This document shows positions 33,838 to 43,706 of a stretch of 64,000 nucleotides of DNA, in pieces. The position numbers were made by a program, and so were the translations under genes. Under the pieces are notes generated by a model that saw nothing but the letters and a program-made list of their open reading frames with translations, did not search any database and was not told the origin of the DNA. Origin of the DNA: Ilumatobacter fluminis. Its GTDB lineage: Bacteria; Actinomycetota; Acidimicrobiia; Acidimicrobiales; Ilumatobacteraceae. The DNA is taken from contig NZ_SOAU01000001.1 of the NCBI RefSeq assembly GCF_004364865.1, positions 1,240,001-1,304,000 on the forward strand, written 5' to 3'. The first letter of the stretch is position 1, and every line of letters starts with the position of its first letter.

Positions 33838-34677
33838 TCACGTCACGGGCACGACGATCGCGTTCGGATCCCACTCGCCGAAACGAGCGTCGATCGTGAT
33901 GTCGTAGCGGTCGTCGAACGTCTCGAGTCGGAGACCGAAGATCGAGTTGGGGTCGAGCTGGTCGGCGGGCGGCAGGTAGATCACGTGGTAGCCGAACTCC
34001 GATTCGACCGGCTCGGTCGGCACACCGATCTCGGCGTCGAGTGCGGCGTCGACGAACTCGGGGATGAACTGCAGTTCGAATTGGTCGACGGGGTAGCAGC
34101 CGAGGCTGCCACCGGCCGCCGCCGACCCGGTGTCGATCGACGTGGCGGCTGCGAGTTCGGCGAAGTCGGCGCCGTCGGCGAGGGCGTCGACGACCTCGTC
34201 GGCCTCGGCCTCCGTCTCGACGAGGATGTGCGAGGCGCAGACCAGACCGGAGTCGACAGGCCCCTGGTCGTAATAGGCGACGACCTCGTCGTCGAGGATG
34301 ACCTCGGCGGGGAGCTGGGTCCAGGCGTTGATCATCGTCTGGAACTCGCCCTGGAGGGCCTCGATTGCGCCGAGACCCTCGTCGTCGAAGTCGGGGACCT
34401 CTTGGTCGAGCGCCTCGAGGTCGGCTCGGAGCACCTCGGTGCCCACGAACGAGCCGACGATCAACCGGCCGGTCTCGCCGTCGACGACGGTGACCTCGTC
34501 GGGGTCGAGACCGACCTCCTCGCCGACGAGGACCTTGACCTGGTCGTTGTCGAGTTGGGCGCCTTCGACCTCGGCGACGACGTCGTTGTCGGTGAAGGTG
34601 CCACAACCGGTGAGGGCGACGGCAGCAGCGAGCACGGCGAGGGGAGCGCGACGGATCACGCCCGACAACCTACCCAT
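33838..34677 (-). CDS. PpiC/parvulin-type peptidyl-prolyl isomerase lipoprotein
   Basis: A 279-residue exported foldase. ATG 34677 begins a lipoprotein signal ending VALTGC (Cys25). A SurA_N-like helical segment follows (QVKVLVGEEVGLDPDEVTV...). The parvulin domain covers about residues 165-260: VCASHILVETEAEADEVVDA (the usual ASHIL start), GADFAELAAATSIDTGSAAA, GGSLGCYPVDQF and VESEFGYHVIYL. An uncommon Cys sits in SLGCYP and could pair with that in VCASH. It lies 13 bp after mfd and 1 bp before mazG. Confidence 0.9.
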   Translation of the reverse strand: MGRLSGVIRRAPLAVLAAAVALTGCGTFTDNDVVAEVEGAQLDNDQVKVLVGEEVGLDPDEVTVVDGETGRLIVGSFVGTEVLRADLEALDQEVPDFDDEGLGAIEALQGEFQTMINAWTQLPAEVILDDEVVAYYDQGPVDSGLVCASHILVETEAEADEVVDALADGADFAELAAATSIDTGSAAAGGSLGCYPVDQFELQFIPEFVDAALDAEIGVPTEPVESEFGYHVIYLPPADQLDPNSIFGLRLETFDDRYDITIDARFGEWDPNAIVVPVT

Positions 34678-34690
34678 CGGAGGCGTCGCG

Positions 34691-37600
34691 TCACTCGGCA
34701 GGGAACAGTTCGCGCAGGAAGCCCGTGAGGTAGGTGGCCGCATCCTGACCCCGGGGGATCGGGACGACGAGCTGGCGCTGGTCTTCTTTGTGGATGGCAC
34801 CCTTGGCGATCCGTTTGAGACGGGTCGCCTGCGACAGCTTCAGGTCGAGCGGCGCGAGGCGCGCCTGCTGTGACGTGATCTGCAGGTCGGTCACGCCGAG
34901 TCGGTGGCACTCCGCACGCAGTCGACCGACCATGAGCAGCGCTTCGGCCGGCTCGGGCAACGGCCCGTAGCGGTCTTCCCACTCGGTGCGGATGTCGTCG
35001 ACCTGCTCCTGGGTCGTGACGTCGGCCAGGCGACGGTAGGCCTCGAGTCGCAGCTCGCCCTTGGCGACGTAGTCCTCGGGCAGGTACGCATCGGTGGGCA
35101 CGTCCAGCTTGATCTCGGACGGCTGCTTGACCGGCTCGCCCTTCATCTCGGCCACGGCCTCGGTCACCATCTGGGTGTAGAGGTCGTACCCGACCGCAGC
35201 GATGTGGCCCGACTGCGACTCACCGAGCAGGTTGCCGGCGCCTCGGATTTCGAGGTCGCGCATCGCGATCTTGAAGCCCGAACCGAGGTCGGTCGCCTCG
35301 CCGATCGTCTTCAACCGCTCGTAGGCCTCCTCGCTCAGCACCTTGTCCTGCGGGTGGAACAGGTACGCGTACGCACGCTGACCCGATCGGCCGACGCGGC
35401 CGCGGAGCTGGTGCATCTGGCCGAGGCCGAGCAGGTCGGCGCGCTCGACGACGAGGGTGTTGACGGTCGGCATGTCGATACCCGACTCGATGATGGTCGT
35501 GCAGACCAGCACGTCGTACTGGCCCTCCCAGAAGTCGACGACGACCTGTTCGAGCGTGCCCTCGTCCATCTGCCCGTGGGCGACGGCGATACGCGCCTCG
35601 GGAACGAGCTGGCGGAGGCGGGCTGCGGCGGTCTCGATCGACCGGACCCGGTTGTGGACCCAGAAGACCTGGCCCTCGCGGAGCAGTTCGCGTCGGATCG
35701 CCTCGATCGCGACACGCTCGTCGTACTCGCCGACGTAGGTGAGGATCGGTTGGCGTTCGGCCGGCGGCGTCTGCAGCAGCGACAGGTCGCGAATACCGAC
35801 GAGGCTCATCTCCAGGGTGCGAGGGATCGGTGTGGCGGAGAGGGTGAGCACATCGACGTTCGTCTTGAGCTTCTTGATCTTCTCCTTGTGTTGCACCCCG
35901 AATCGCTGCTCCTCGTCGACGATGAGCAGGCCGAGATCCTTGAACGTGATGTCGGCCGCGAGGAGGCGGTGGGTGCCGATCACACAGTCGATCTCACCGT
36001 CGCGGAGGCCTTGCATGACCTTCTTGGCCTGGCCCGGCGTGAGGAAGCGCGACAACACCTCGACCCGGATCGGGTACCCGGCGAACCGGTCGGCGAACGT
36101 GTTGCCATGCTGCGTCGCGAGCAGGGTCGTGGGAGCGAGCACCGCCACCTGCTTGCCGTCCTGAATCGCCTTGAAGGCAGCCCGGATCGAGACCTCGGTC
36201 TTGCCGAACCCGACGTCGCCGCAGACGAGGCGATCCATCGGGTAGGGGCGCTCCATGTCGCCCTTGATGTCGGCGATCGCCGTGCGCTGGTCGGGCGTCT
36301 CGACGAACGGGAACGCCTCCTCCATCTCGTGCTGCCACGGGGTGTCCTGCCCGAACGCGTAGCCCTCGGCGTTCACCCGCTGCTGGTACAGAACGACGAG
36401 TTCCTGCGCGATCTGGCGGACCTCGGAGCGGACCCGGCTCTTGGCCTTCGAGAAGTCGGCGCCGCCCAGCTTGTTGAGCGTCGGTGCCTCGCCGCCGACG
36501 TACTGGCGCAAGGTGTCGATCTGGTCGGAGGGGACGTACAGCTTGTCGCCGCCCTTGTACGAGACGAGCAGGTAGTCGCGTTCGACGCCGCCGATCGTCC
36601 GCTTCACCATCCCGTCGTACTGGCCGACGCCGTGCTGGTGGTGGACGACGTAGCTGCCGACCTTGAGGTCTTCGAAGGTGGTCGTTCCCTCGCGTTTGCG
36701 AGTGCGTGCCTTGCGATGCGCCCGCCGACGTCCGGTCAGGTCGCTCTCCGCGACGATCGTGACCTGGGCGTTCGGCAGGTTGCAGCCGCGATGCAGCGGT
36801 GCGACGACGATCCGATTCGCAGCGGTTTCCGACACCGGGATGTCGAGATCGTGGTCGAGCAGGATCTCGTGCAGCCGGTTGGCCGAACCGGTGCCGTCGG
36901 CAGCGACGATCACGCGGTGGCCCTTGGCCAGCAGGTCCTTCAGCCGGTCGGTGAGGCCGCTGCCGTCGCCGCCGACCGGGCCCCAGCCGGTCGCCTCGAC
37001 CATCGGGGTGTCGGGCGACTCGGGTGTCGAGTCGATCGTCCAGAACGAGCCGACTCCGGCGAGCAGCGCATCGGGATCGGCGTGGAGGCGCGGGAACTCC
37101 TTGTCGGGGTCGCGGGCCCACGTGCTCGCGAGCGCACGGGCGAGATCGTCTTCCTCGGCGAGGAGGTCGCTGGCACGGTCGCGCATCCGGCGCGGTTCGA
37201 CCAGCACGACTTTGGCGGTGTCGGGGAGGACGTCGGTGAGCATGACGTCGTCGTCGACGAGCCACGGGAGCCACGACTCCATGCCGTCGAAGTGGGCGCC
37301 CTCGGCGAGACGTTCCCACTGTTCCCGACCCCACGGCTCGGTGCCGACCAGCTCGGCGGCACGGTCGCGTACGTCGTCGGTGGGGATGAGCTCGCGGGCG
37401 GGGAAGATGCGGACCTCGTCGAGGTCGGCGGTCGAGCGCTGATCGTTGACGCCGAACACCGTCAGGCGGTCGACCTCGTCGCCCCACAAGTCGATACGGA
37501 TCGGGGCGTCGGCGGTCGACGGGTACACGTCGACGATCGAGCCGCGTCGTGCGAACTCGCCCCGGTGTTCGACGACCTCTTCGCGCCGATAGCCGTACTC

Positions 37601-38068
37601 GACGAGTTGCGCAGCGATCACGTCGGGATCGATGACGGCGCCCGGACGAACGGTGATCGGTTCGACGTCGATCGCCTCGGGCCCCAGTTTCTGGAGCAGG
37701 GCACGGACGCCGGCGACGATCACCTTCGGGCAGCGCTCGTCGTTCCGGAGACGCCAGAGCAGTTCGAGTCGCTGGCCCATCGTCTCCACGGCCGGGCTGA
37801 CACGCTCGAACGGGAGGGTCTCCCAGGCCGGGAAGAGGGCCACGTCGTCGGCACCGACGAACTGCTGGAGATCGTCGTAGAGCTGTCCTGCCATCGACCC
37901 GGTCGGGCAGGCGACGACGAGCGGTCGCTTGTTGCTCAGGTGGGCGAGGGCGGCGATCGAGACGGGTCGTGCGACCTCGACGACCGCCAGCCGAGCGCTC
38001 GGTTCGCCGAGGGCGCGGGTGATCCCCGGTTCGTTCCGGAGCAACGGGGGGATGTCGGTGAGCGTCAT
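34691..38068 (-). CDS. mfd: Transcription-repair coupling factor Mfd
   Basis: A 1125-residue ATP-dependent translocase that removes RNA polymerase stalled at DNA lesions and recruits UvrA. ATG 38068 (MTLTDIPPLLRNEPG) is chosen; longer frames lack similarity. The UvrB-like N-terminal module includes VVACPTGSMAGQLYDDLQQF and FPAWETLPFERVSP. The RNA-polymerase-interaction (CarD-like) domain is near residue 480 (LKVGSYVVHHQHGVGQYDGM). The helicase has Walker A CGDVGFGKTEVSIRA, DEEQ box LLIVDEEQRFGV and motif VI-like LRGRVGRSGQRAYAY. The TRCF C-terminal domain ends the protein. pth lies 25 bp upstream. Confidence 0.98.
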   Translation of the reverse strand: MTLTDIPPLLRNEPGITRALGEPSARLAVVEVARPVSIAALAHLSNKRPLVVACPTGSMAGQLYDDLQQFVGADDVALFPAWETLPFERVSPAVETMGQRLELLWRLRNDERCPKVIVAGVRALLQKLGPEAIDVEPITVRPGAVIDPDVIAAQLVEYGYRREEVVEHRGEFARRGSIVDVYPSTADAPIRIDLWGDEVDRLTVFGVNDQRSTADLDEVRIFPARELIPTDDVRDRAAELVGTEPWGREQWERLAEGAHFDGMESWLPWLVDDDVMLTDVLPDTAKVVLVEPRRMRDRASDLLAEEDDLARALASTWARDPDKEFPRLHADPDALLAGVGSFWTIDSTPESPDTPMVEATGWGPVGGDGSGLTDRLKDLLAKGHRVIVAADGTGSANRLHEILLDHDLDIPVSETAANRIVVAPLHRGCNLPNAQVTIVAESDLTGRRRAHRKARTRKREGTTTFEDLKVGSYVVHHQHGVGQYDGMVKRTIGGVERDYLLVSYKGGDKLYVPSDQIDTLRQYVGGEAPTLNKLGGADFSKAKSRVRSEVRQIAQELVVLYQQRVNAEGYAFGQDTPWQHEMEEAFPFVETPDQRTAIADIKGDMERPYPMDRLVCGDVGFGKTEVSIRAAFKAIQDGKQVAVLAPTTLLATQHGNTFADRFAGYPIRVEVLSRFLTPGQAKKVMQGLRDGEIDCVIGTHRLLAADITFKDLGLLIVDEEQRFGVQHKEKIKKLKTNVDVLTLSATPIPRTLEMSLVGIRDLSLLQTPPAERQPILTYVGEYDERVAIEAIRRELLREGQVFWVHNRVRSIETAAARLRQLVPEARIAVAHGQMDEGTLEQVVVDFWEGQYDVLVCTTIIESGIDMPTVNTLVVERADLLGLGQMHQLRGRVGRSGQRAYAYLFHPQDKVLSEEAYERLKTIGEATDLGSGFKIAMRDLEIRGAGNLLGESQSGHIAAVGYDLYTQMVTEAVAEMKGEPVKQPSEIKLDVPTDAYLPEDYVAKGELRLEAYRRLADVTTQEQVDDIRTEWEDRYGPLPEPAEALLMVGRLRAECHRLGVTDLQITSQQARLAPLDLKLSQATRLKRIAKGAIHKEDQRQLVVPIPRGQDAATYLTGFLRELFPAE

Positions 38069-38093
38069 GCCGAATCCGGGGCGGTACGGAGCA

Positions 38094-38714
38094 TCAACGA
38101 GAGTTGTACCGCTGCATGGCGGTGTCGACACCGTCGTCGACGATCAACTCGACGGCGTCGGCGGCGTCGGCGATCGCGACGTCGAGGATCTCCCGCTGTC
38201 GCGTGGGCACGCGGGTGAGCACGTGGCTGGCGCCGCGCTCCTTGTTCGGCGGCTTGCCGACGCCGATCCGGATCCGCAGGTAGTCCTGCGTCTTCAGGTG
38301 CTGGGTGATGCTGCGCAGGCCATTGTGGCCGGCGAGCCCGCCACCGTTCTTCACCTTCAGGACGCCGGGATCGAGATCGAGTTCGTCTTGGACGACGATA
38401 ATCCGGTCGGGCGTCTCGATGCCGTAGCGACGGACGAGGGCAGAGACCGCACGGCCGCTCTCGTTCATGAACGTGAGCGGGAACGCCAGGACGACGCGCG
38501 GCGCGTCGGCGCCGGTGCCGAATCGGGCCTCTCCGATCAGGGAGTTGTCGCGACCGGACTTGAGCGGGGCGTCGTGGCGCTCGGCGAGCAGCTCGATCGC
38601 CTCCGCGCCGACGTTGTGGCGCGTGCGGCGGTACTTCTCGCCCGGGTTGCCCAGACCGACGACGAGCCAGTCGAACGGGGTGCCCTTGCGAGACGACCGG
38701 TCGAACAGGCCCAT
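38094..38714 (-). CDS. pth: Peptidyl-tRNA hydrolase
   Basis: A 206-residue enzyme that frees tRNAs from prematurely released peptidyl-tRNA. Signatures are LVVGLGNPGEKYRRTRHNVG (residues about 17-36, with catalytic His in RHNVG), FPLTFMNESGRAV with the conserved Asn, VVQDELDLDPGVLKVK with catalytic Asp, and GGGLAGHNGLRSI. A short N-terminal extension (MGLFDRSSRKGTPFD) is typical of actinobacteria. Between rplY and mfd on the same strand, as in related genomes. Confidence 0.97.
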   Translation of the reverse strand: MGLFDRSSRKGTPFDWLVVGLGNPGEKYRRTRHNVGAEAIELLAERHDAPLKSGRDNSLIGEARFGTGADAPRVVLAFPLTFMNESGRAVSALVRRYGIETPDRIIVVQDELDLDPGVLKVKNGGGLAGHNGLRSITQHLKTQDYLRIRIGVGKPPNKERGASHVLTRVPTRQREILDVAIADAADAVELIVDDGVDTAMQRYNSR

Positions 38715-38747
38715 CGGGTCAGTGCTGTGTGAGCGCCCGGGGGCGGA

Positions 38748-39422
38748 TCACTCGCCGGCGTCGTCGCCGGCAGCGTCGGCGTCGCCCTCGGCGGCGTCGC
38801 CTTCACCCTCGGCGGCTTCGGCCTCGGCAGCCTCGGCTGCCTCGTCCTCGGCGTCGAGCACGGGGGTGCGCATCGTGAGCACGGTGACGACGGTCCACTC
38901 GGGGTCGCCGACGGCTTCGACGCCGGACGGCAGTGCGACCTCGCCCAGGGTGAGCGTGGTCTCCATCGTGAAGTCGGTGACGTCGATGACGATCTCGTCG
39001 GGGATGTTCTTCGGGGTCGTGGCGACCTCGATCTCCGACATCGTGAGGTCGACGAGACCGTTCTCGTTCATGACGTCCTTGGCCTCGCCCTCGAGACGGA
39101 CCGGGATGTTGACCCGGATCTCGGCGTCGAGGTTGATCTGGAGGAAGTCGACGTGCTGGACGGTGCGGCGCACGGGGTGGCGCTGCATGTCCTTCACGAT
39201 GGCGGGGTACACGGTGCCGTCGACGGTGAGGTCGAGCACGGTGTTCATGCCGGCGGGGCCGGACAGGGCGAGACGCAGGTCACGGCGGGCGACCGACACG
39301 CTGATCGGCTCCATGCCCTGGCCGTACACGACGGCGGGGATCTGGTCGTCGCGGCGCATGCGGCGAGCGTCGGCGCTGCCCGTGGCGCGCCCGGTTTCGG
39401 CAAGAAGAACGGTCTCAGACAT
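38748..39422 (-). CDS. rplY: 50S ribosomal protein bL25 (long Ctc/TL5 form)
   Basis: A 224-residue ribosomal protein that binds 5S rRNA. The N-terminal L25 domain (SADARRMRRDDQIPAVVYGQ, RRTVQHVDFLQINLDAEIRV) is followed by the TL5 C-terminal beta domain (ATTPKNIPDEIVIDVTDFTM, LPSGVEAVGDPEWTVVTVL). It ends in a roughly 35-residue tail of Asp, Glu and Ala, common in actinobacterial homologues. It precedes pth by 33 bp. Confidence 0.96.
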   Translation of the reverse strand: MSETVLLAETGRATGSADARRMRRDDQIPAVVYGQGMEPISVSVARRDLRLALSGPAGMNTVLDLTVDGTVYPAIVKDMQRHPVRRTVQHVDFLQINLDAEIRVNIPVRLEGEAKDVMNENGLVDLTMSEIEVATTPKNIPDEIVIDVTDFTMETTLTLGEVALPSGVEAVGDPEWTVVTVLTMRTPVLDAEDEAAEAAEAEAAEGEGDAAEGDADAAGDDAGE

Positions 39423-39485
39423 TGGTCAGCCTCGAAGAAGGGTCATTACGGCAGCGATCGATGCTACCGCGGGATTGCCAAACCC

Positions 39486-39561
39486 CCACCGGGTCGGGTG
39501 TCGGACGGAACGACGACGGGAAACCACCGGGTCGGGTGTCGGACGGAACGACGACGGAGTC
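39486..39561. repeat. Two tandem copies of a 38-bp sequence
   Basis: Direct repeats with period 38 starting at CCACCGGGTCGG (39486 and 39524), each containing GTGTCGGACGGAACGACGACGG. The last bases differ. They lie between trpB2 (stop 39597) and the rplY start at 39422, so they fall in the rplY leader. Function unknown; two promoter-distal regulatory copies or a simple duplication are both possible. Confidence 0.7.
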
Positions 39562-39596
39562 GGCGTTTCGGGAGATCACCCGACCCGGGGATGCGA

Positions 39597-40964
39597 TCAG
39601 GCGATCACCGGCACGTCCGCCATGGCGGCGGCGATGGCGTCGTCGGACAGTTCGAAGTCGACCATCTCGCCGCCCAGGTACTTCTCGTACGCCGACAGGT
39701 CGAGGTGGCCGTGGCCGCACATCGCGGTCAGGATGACCTTCTCCTCGCCGGTCTCCTTGCACGCCAGCGCCTCGCGGATCGCAGCGGCGATGGCGTGGGT
39801 CGGCTCGGGCGCGGGCACGATGCCCTCGGTGCGAGCGAACTGCAGTGCGCCGGCGAAGCACTCCCGTTGCGGGATCGCGATCGCCTCGGCGAGGCCGAGT
39901 TCGTAGATGTGCGACACGAGCGGGGCCATGCCGTGGTAGCGGAGGCCGCCGGCGTGGATGGGTTCGGGAACGAAGCCGTGGCCGAGGGTGTGCATCTTCA
40001 TGAGCGGGGTCATGCCGGCGGTGTCGCCGAAGTCGTAGCGGTACTCGCCCTTCGTGAGAGTCGGGCAGGCCGCCGGTTCGACACAGCGGATGGTCGGATT
40101 CATCTTCCCGGCCATCTTCTCCCGGAGGAACGGGAACGCCAGCCCGCCGAAGTTCGAACCGCCCCCGGTGCAGCCGACCAGGACGTCGGGCGTCTCGCCG
40201 ACCTTGGCGAGCTGGAGCAGGGCCTCCTCGCCGATGACCGTCTGGTGCAGGAGAACGTGATTCAGGACCGAGCCGAGCGCGTAACGGGCGTTGGGGTCGG
40301 CGACGCAGGCTTCGACTGCCTCGGAGATCGCGATGCCGAGCGAGCCCGGATGATCGGGATCCTCGGCGAGGAGCGAGCGGCCGTACTCGGTGCGGTCGGA
40401 CGGCGACGAGTGCACGTCGGCGCCCCAGACCTGCATCATCGTCCGGCGATACGGCTTCTGGCGGTAGGAGGCGCCCACCATCCAGACCTCGCATTCCATG
40501 CCGTACTGGGCGGTGGCGTAGGCGAGGGAGCTGCCCCACTGGCCGGCACCGGTCTCGGTCGTGAGACGGGTGATGCCCTCCGCGTGGTTGTAGTACGCCT
40601 GGGGCACCGACGTGTTCGGCTTGTGGGAGCCGGCAGGGCTGACGCCCTCGTACTTGTAGTAGATCCGCGCCGGCGTGCCGAGCGCTTGCTCGAGACGGGT
40701 CGCCCGGAACAGCGGGCTCGGCCGCCAGATGCGGTAGATGTCGAGCACCTCACCCGGGATCTCGACGTACCGTTCCGTGGTCGCTTCCTGCTCGATCAGC
40801 GCCATCGGGAAGAGGGGAGCGAAGTCGTCCGGGGTGGCCGGCTCGAGCGTGCCTGGGTGCAGCGGCGGGGGAGGCGGCTCGGGGAGATCGGCGACGATGT
40901 TGTACCAGGTCGTCGGCATCTCCGACTCGGAGAGGTGGATCTTGTGCTCGGGTGTCGCGGCCAT
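39597..40964 (-). CDS. trpB: Tryptophan synthase beta chain, TrpB2 type
   Basis: A 455-residue PLP enzyme that condenses indole with serine. TrpB2-type features include the long N-terminus ([20 protein letters not shown]), [20 protein letters not shown] with the Schiff-base Lys in [24 protein letters not shown] and the PLP phosphate loop [18 protein letters not shown]. No trpA is nearby, as is common for TrpB2, which often acts without the alpha subunit and may salvage free indole. It interrupts an otherwise conserved prs-rplY order. Start at [20 protein letters not shown]. Confidence 0.93.
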   Translation of the reverse strand: MAATPEHKIHLSESEMPTTWYNIVADLPEPPPPPLHPGTLEPATPDDFAPLFPMALIEQEATTERYVEIPGEVLDIYRIWRPSPLFRATRLEQALGTPARIYYKYEGVSPAGSHKPNTSVPQAYYNHAEGITRLTTETGAGQWGSSLAYATAQYGMECEVWMVGASYRQKPYRRTMMQVWGADVHSSPSDRTEYGRSLLAEDPDHPGSLGIAISEAVEACVADPNARYALGSVLNHVLLHQTVIGEEALLQLAKVGETPDVLVGCTGGGSNFGGLAFPFLREKMAGKMNPTIRCVEPAACPTLTKGEYRYDFGDTAGMTPLMKMHTLGHGFVPEPIHAGGLRYHGMAPLVSHIYELGLAEAIAIPQRECFAGALQFARTEGIVPAPEPTHAIAAAIREALACKETGEEKVILTAMCGHGHLDLSAYEKYLGGEMVDFELSDDAIAAAMADVPVIA

Positions 40965-41007
40965 GGTCGCGACGGTAGACGACCGGCGGCGCGAGCGAGA
41001 ACGCCGA

Positions 41008-42642
41008 TCAGCCGCCCGAGAGCGTCGTCTCGAGCCGGATCCGCACGTCGACCGTCGTGTCCCGTCCGAGCGCTTCGGTCAGGTCGGCCGCGAGGTCATC
41101 GACGTCGGGAACGTCGTCGAGTTCGCCGACGAGGTCGACGTCGACGTGGTTGCGATCGTTCGTGATCGACAGGACACGCGGGCCGGAGTCGTCGAGCCAC
41201 TCGTCGACGGTGGTCTCGAGCGTCGAGCGGTTGACGAGGTCGGTGGCGGCCTGCTGGCCGTTGAGGAGCAGTGCACCGACGACCATCGCTGCCAGGGCGA
41301 TGACCGCGGCGAGCGAGGTCGTGACCCGGCGCTGGCCCTCGGCCACCCGGTACGTCGGCACGACCCCGGTCACGACGAAGGTGAAGCCGCCGACCAGCAG
41401 GATCGCCACGGCGTTGGTGCCGAACAGCAGCAGCGCACCGCTCGCGGCAGTGGCGTCGCCCTGGGAGATGCCGATACCCGAGACAGCGAGCGGGGGGACC
41501 AGCGAGATCGCGATCGCGACGCCGGGGAGGGCGTCGGAGACGTCGGGGCGTGAGAGTCCGTATGCCCCGGCCCCGCCCGCGGCGACGGCGATGATCAGGT
41601 CGAGCACGTTGGGTTCGATGCGAGACGTGATCTGGGTGTTGACCGCCGTGTCGATCACGACGGGGGCGGTCCATCCGAGGACGAGTCCGATCGCGATGGC
41701 CAGCAGGATGCCGGCCCCGGCGATGCCCGCCGCACGAGCCAGCCGGTTCGGCCAGCCCATGCCGAGTGACATGGCCATCCCCATGAGTGGTGTCATCAGC
41801 GGTGCGATCAACATGGCGCCGATGACCACTGCGGTCGAGTCGGCGATGATCCCGCCGGACGCGATCGCAGCGGCGAACGTCATCAACAGCAGGTACCGCA
41901 CGACGCGACTCTGGGCGCCGACGCCCGCGTACGTCAGGCGGTCGGCCAGTTCATCGCGATGGTCGATCGTCGCCGACTGGGCTTCGAGCCACGACCCGAT
42001 CGCCTCGACCGCCCCCGTGTAGCCGACGGTTCCAGGTCGTCGCGCGTCGAGGGTGGTGACGATGGCGATGACGCCGATGACGACCCACAACGCCGCGACG
42101 AGCGACGTCGACGTCGCGATCACCTGTGAGGGGAACGCGAACGTCAGGGCCCCGAGGGCTGCGAACGCTCCGGCCACGGCGATCGTCTCGCGCTTCGGAG
42201 CGCCGCGCCGACGTGTCAGCTGATGGATGGCCATGCCGACGAGGCCGACGCCTGCCAGCCTGCCGACGTTGGAGTGGGCGTTCCCGATGTCGAGCATCAA
42301 GAGGAGACCGAGCGCCGCTCCGGCGCCAGACAGCACGAGGTCGGCTCGCGGTCGGCCCCGTCGAATGCCGTCGATCAACGACAGCGTCGAGTAGACCACG
42401 AACCCGACGCCGACGAGCACGCCCAGGACGGCGTTGGTCCGAGTGGGCCACGCGAGCACGAGCAGCCCGATGACGACGCCGGCCGCGGCGCGGACAACGG
42501 TGGTGTCGAGCAGGACCTCGCGGGTCAGCGGGACGATCCGGTACCCGTCGGGGACGGTCGACGGGACGTCGTCGGGTTCGACGGAGAGCGCCGGTCGAAC
42601 CGAGTCGGGATTCGGGCCCGCAGGATCGTGACGGTCGGTCAT
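41008..42642 (-). CDS. DUF389 membrane protein fused to an HdeD/DUF308-like region
   Basis: A 544-residue integral membrane protein. Residues about 35-175 consist of hydrophobic helices resembling DUF308/HdeD proteins ([40 protein letters not shown]). The DUF389 core starts near residue 225: [20 protein letters not shown], then [40 protein letters not shown] and [16 protein letters not shown]. The last roughly 100 residues form a soluble domain ([20 protein letters not shown]). The biochemical role of DUF389 is not established. It lies 19 bp after prs on the same strand. Confidence 0.85.
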   Translation of the reverse strand: MTDRHDPAGPNPDSVRPALSVEPDDVPSTVPDGYRIVPLTREVLLDTTVVRAAAGVVIGLLVLAWPTRTNAVLGVLVGVGFVVYSTLSLIDGIRRGRPRADLVLSGAGAALGLLLMLDIGNAHSNVGRLAGVGLVGMAIHQLTRRRGAPKRETIAVAGAFAALGALTFAFPSQVIATSTSLVAALWVVIGVIAIVTTLDARRPGTVGYTGAVEAIGSWLEAQSATIDHRDELADRLTYAGVGAQSRVVRYLLLMTFAAAIASGGIIADSTAVVIGAMLIAPLMTPLMGMAMSLGMGWPNRLARAAGIAGAGILLAIAIGLVLGWTAPVVIDTAVNTQITSRIEPNVLDLIIAVAAGGAGAYGLSRPDVSDALPGVAIAISLVPPLAVSGIGISQGDATAASGALLLFGTNAVAILLVGGFTFVVTGVVPTYRVAEGQRRVTTSLAAVIALAAMVVGALLLNGQQAATDLVNRSTLETTVDEWLDDSGPRVLSITNDRNHVDVDLVGELDDVPDVDDLAADLTEALGRDTTVDVRIRLETTLSGG

Positions 42643-42661
42643 CGTCCCCGGGGAGGGGTCG

Positions 42662-43654
42662 TCAGGCGAGGTTCTCGCCGTCGAAGATGTCGCTGACGCT
42701 GGTGTCGTCGAAGACCGCCGAGAGGGCCTCGGCGATGATCTCGGCGACCGACAGCACCTCGATCTGCGGGATCTGTTTCTCGGGCGGCAGCGGCAGGGTG
42801 TTCGTGAGGACGACGCGCGCCAGCGGCGAGTTCTTCAGCCGGTCGACCGCCGGGCCCGACAGCACGCCGTGCGTGGCCATCGCCCACACCTCGGTGGCGC
42901 CACGTTCGAGCAGGATCTCGGCGGCCGACACGATCGTGCCGCCGGTGTCGATCATGTCGTCGGTGAGGATGCAGAGGCGCCCGTCGACGTCGCCGATGAC
43001 CTCCTTGGCCTCGACCACGTTCGCCTGGCCCTTCGGCCGGCGCTTGTAGATGAAGGCGATGTCGGCGTCGCAGTCGTGCAGGTGCTGAGCCATTCGCTCG
43101 GCGACCTTGATGCGGCCGGAGTCGGGCGACACGATGACCGGCGAGTCGGGCGCCTGCTGGCGGATGTAGTTCTCGAGCACCGGTGCCGCCGTCAGATGAT
43201 CGACGGGGCCGTCGAAGAAACCCTGGATCTGGCCCGAGTGCAGGTCGATCGAGATCATGCGCTTGGCGCCGGCCGCCTTGAACATGTCGGCGACGAGACG
43301 GGCGGTGATCGGCTCGCGTCCCTCTGCTTTGCGGTCCTGGCGTGCGTACCCGTAGAACGGGGTCACGGCCGTGATGCGCTTGGCCGACGCTCGCGACGCT
43401 GCGTCGATCATGGTCAGTTGTTCCATGATCGAGTCGTTCACCGACCGGCCGTCGACGCCGTAGTGGCTCTGCATGACGAACACGTCGGCGCCGCGCACGC
43501 TCTGCGTGAACCGCGGACGGATCTCGCCGTTCGAGAACTCGACGATGTTCGGATCACCGAGGCCCTGTCCCAGATGGGTCGCCACCTCCTCGGCCAAGGC
43601 GGGGTGGGTGCGCCCGGTGTAGAGGGCGAGTTTCTTGGTGGTGACCTTCTCCAT
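42662..43654 (-). CDS. prs: Ribose-phosphate pyrophosphokinase
   Basis: A 330-residue enzyme making PRPP from ribose-5-phosphate and ATP for nucleotide, His and Trp synthesis. Clear motifs are LALYTGRTHPALAEEVATHL, FSNGEIRPRF, the flexible loop/ATP region YGYARQDRKAEGREPITARL, the PRPP loop LTDDMIDTGGTIVSAAEILL and VVSPDSGRIKVAERMA. ATG 43654 (MEKVTTKKLALYTG) is the family start. It follows glmU by 52 bp, as in most actinobacteria. Confidence 0.97.
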   Translation of the reverse strand: MEKVTTKKLALYTGRTHPALAEEVATHLGQGLGDPNIVEFSNGEIRPRFTQSVRGADVFVMQSHYGVDGRSVNDSIMEQLTMIDAASRASAKRITAVTPFYGYARQDRKAEGREPITARLVADMFKAAGAKRMISIDLHSGQIQGFFDGPVDHLTAAPVLENYIRQQAPDSPVIVSPDSGRIKVAERMAQHLHDCDADIAFIYKRRPKGQANVVEAKEVIGDVDGRLCILTDDMIDTGGTIVSAAEILLERGATEVWAMATHGVLSGPAVDRLKNSPLARVVLTNTLPLPPEKQIPQIEVLSVAEIIAEALSAVFDDTSVSDIFDGENLA

Positions 43655-43706
43655 GGCGAGCCCCTCCCCGGGCAACGGTGGTGTGGTCGGCGGTCGTGGG
43701 CGATCG

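Noticed and set aside
34904-38218. An 1100-codon open frame on the plus strand opposite mfd
   Set aside because: Codon-position bias of the high-GC minus-strand mfd gene creates it; the translation is a low-complexity Asp/Gly/Val/Arg sequence without domains.
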